Positions 63,984-64,000 of a stretch of DNA of 64,000 bases are shown here, in pieces (positions within the stretch are counted from its first letter, which is position 1; the number at the start of each line of letters is the position of its first letter). This DNA is from Firmicutes bacterium ADurb.Bin146. GTDB taxonomy: Bacteria > Bacillota > Clostridia > DUPQ01. The notes beneath the pieces are model-generated. The model had not been told where the DNA came from, did not search any database, and worked only from the letters and a program-made list of their open reading frames with translations. The stretch covers positions 28,373 through 92,372 of the forward strand of contig MWDI01000060.1 in NCBI GenBank assembly GCA_002070475.1. Direction: 5' to 3'. The position numbers were made by a program, and so were the translations under genes.

Positions 63984-64000
63984 ACATATATGAAAGAAAA

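Overview
The window looks like ordinary chromosome from a low-G+C, Gram-positive, anaerobic Firmicute of the class Clostridia. The evidence is strongly AT-rich DNA with AT-ending codons, AddA/AddB instead of RecBCD, strong GGAGG ribosome binding sites, TTGACA-N17-TATAAT-type promoters, a Bacillus/Clostridium-type SOS box at the right edge, a single-chain 1250-residue PurL, QueH, a MalY/PatB lyase, and gene sets such as prmA-rsmE, mltG-trmR-trhP, ruvCAB, rplU-rpmA-obgE-yhbY and psuK-psuG-addB-addA. No insertion sequence, phage, integrase, CRISPR array or rRNA is visible. No gene-free stretch exceeds 300 bases.

Layout. 1-7949: the end of prmA, rsmE, htpG, purL and a uroporphyrinogen-decarboxylase-fold protein. 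8010-14533: a tightly overlapped operon of mltG, trmR (tRNA wobble-uridine O-methyltransferase), trhP (U32 tRNA hydroxylation protein), an in-frame fusion of pyrroline-5-carboxylate reductase to RNase HI, and a SUV3-type RNA helicase. 14581-16385: a ThuA-like protein and a Gfo/Idh/MocA dehydrogenase. 16487-20782: secG, a divergent MFS exporter, then ruvC-ruvA-ruvB-queH. 20795-24508: a MetH-N-terminal-like methyltransferase, and an opposing PhoR/PhoB-type two-component system. 24678-31484: PatB lyase, serS, lysA, an MTA/SAH deaminase, and a P-II-like protein beside a CPA2 cation/proton antiporter. 31616-38296: a DUF2804 protein, L-rhamnose isomerase, LacZ (minus strand) and a membrane-anchored beta-lactamase-fold protein. 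38322-40792: the L21 leader with rplU-rpmA, obgE, yhbY and tRNA-Thr(CGU). 40858-51017: a D-2-hydroxyacid dehydrogenase (minus strand), then pseudouridine catabolism, AddBA and a CYTH protein. 51094-55168: an uncharacterised three-gene flavin/SDR oxidoreductase operon. 55173-57557 (minus strand): a secreted TIM-barrel-like protein and aspartokinase. 57786-61149: an E2/CAT-fold acyltransferase-like protein, an ABC permease and ATPase without a binding protein, a YhaM-like nuclease and tRNA-Lys(CUU). 61270-64000: a Y-family DNA polymerase, a B12-binding radical SAM protein, and an SOS box with a promoter for a gene that starts at or beyond the edge.

How the parts work together. Most of the window is housekeeping: translation and tRNA modification (rsmE, trmR, trhP, queH, rplU/rpmA, obgE, yhbY, serS, two tRNAs), recombination and repair (ruvCAB, addBA, Y-polymerase, SOS box), and aspartate-family and sulfur amino-acid metabolism (lysA, aspartokinase, PatB, MetH-like, MTA/SAH deaminase). 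Scattered sugar enzymes (LacZ, RhaA, ThuA, Gfo/Idh/MocA) suggest a plant- or host-glycan-feeding gut anaerobe, but this is inference.

The most unusual items are the ProC-RNase HI fusion coupled to a SUV3-like helicase, the oxidoreductase operon at 51094-55168, the E2-like protein without its catalytic His in an operon with a binding-protein-less ABC transporter, an L27 without the Firmicute propeptide together with absence of its protease gene, and a nearly identical 14-bp palindrome upstream of both htpG and the Y-family polymerase.
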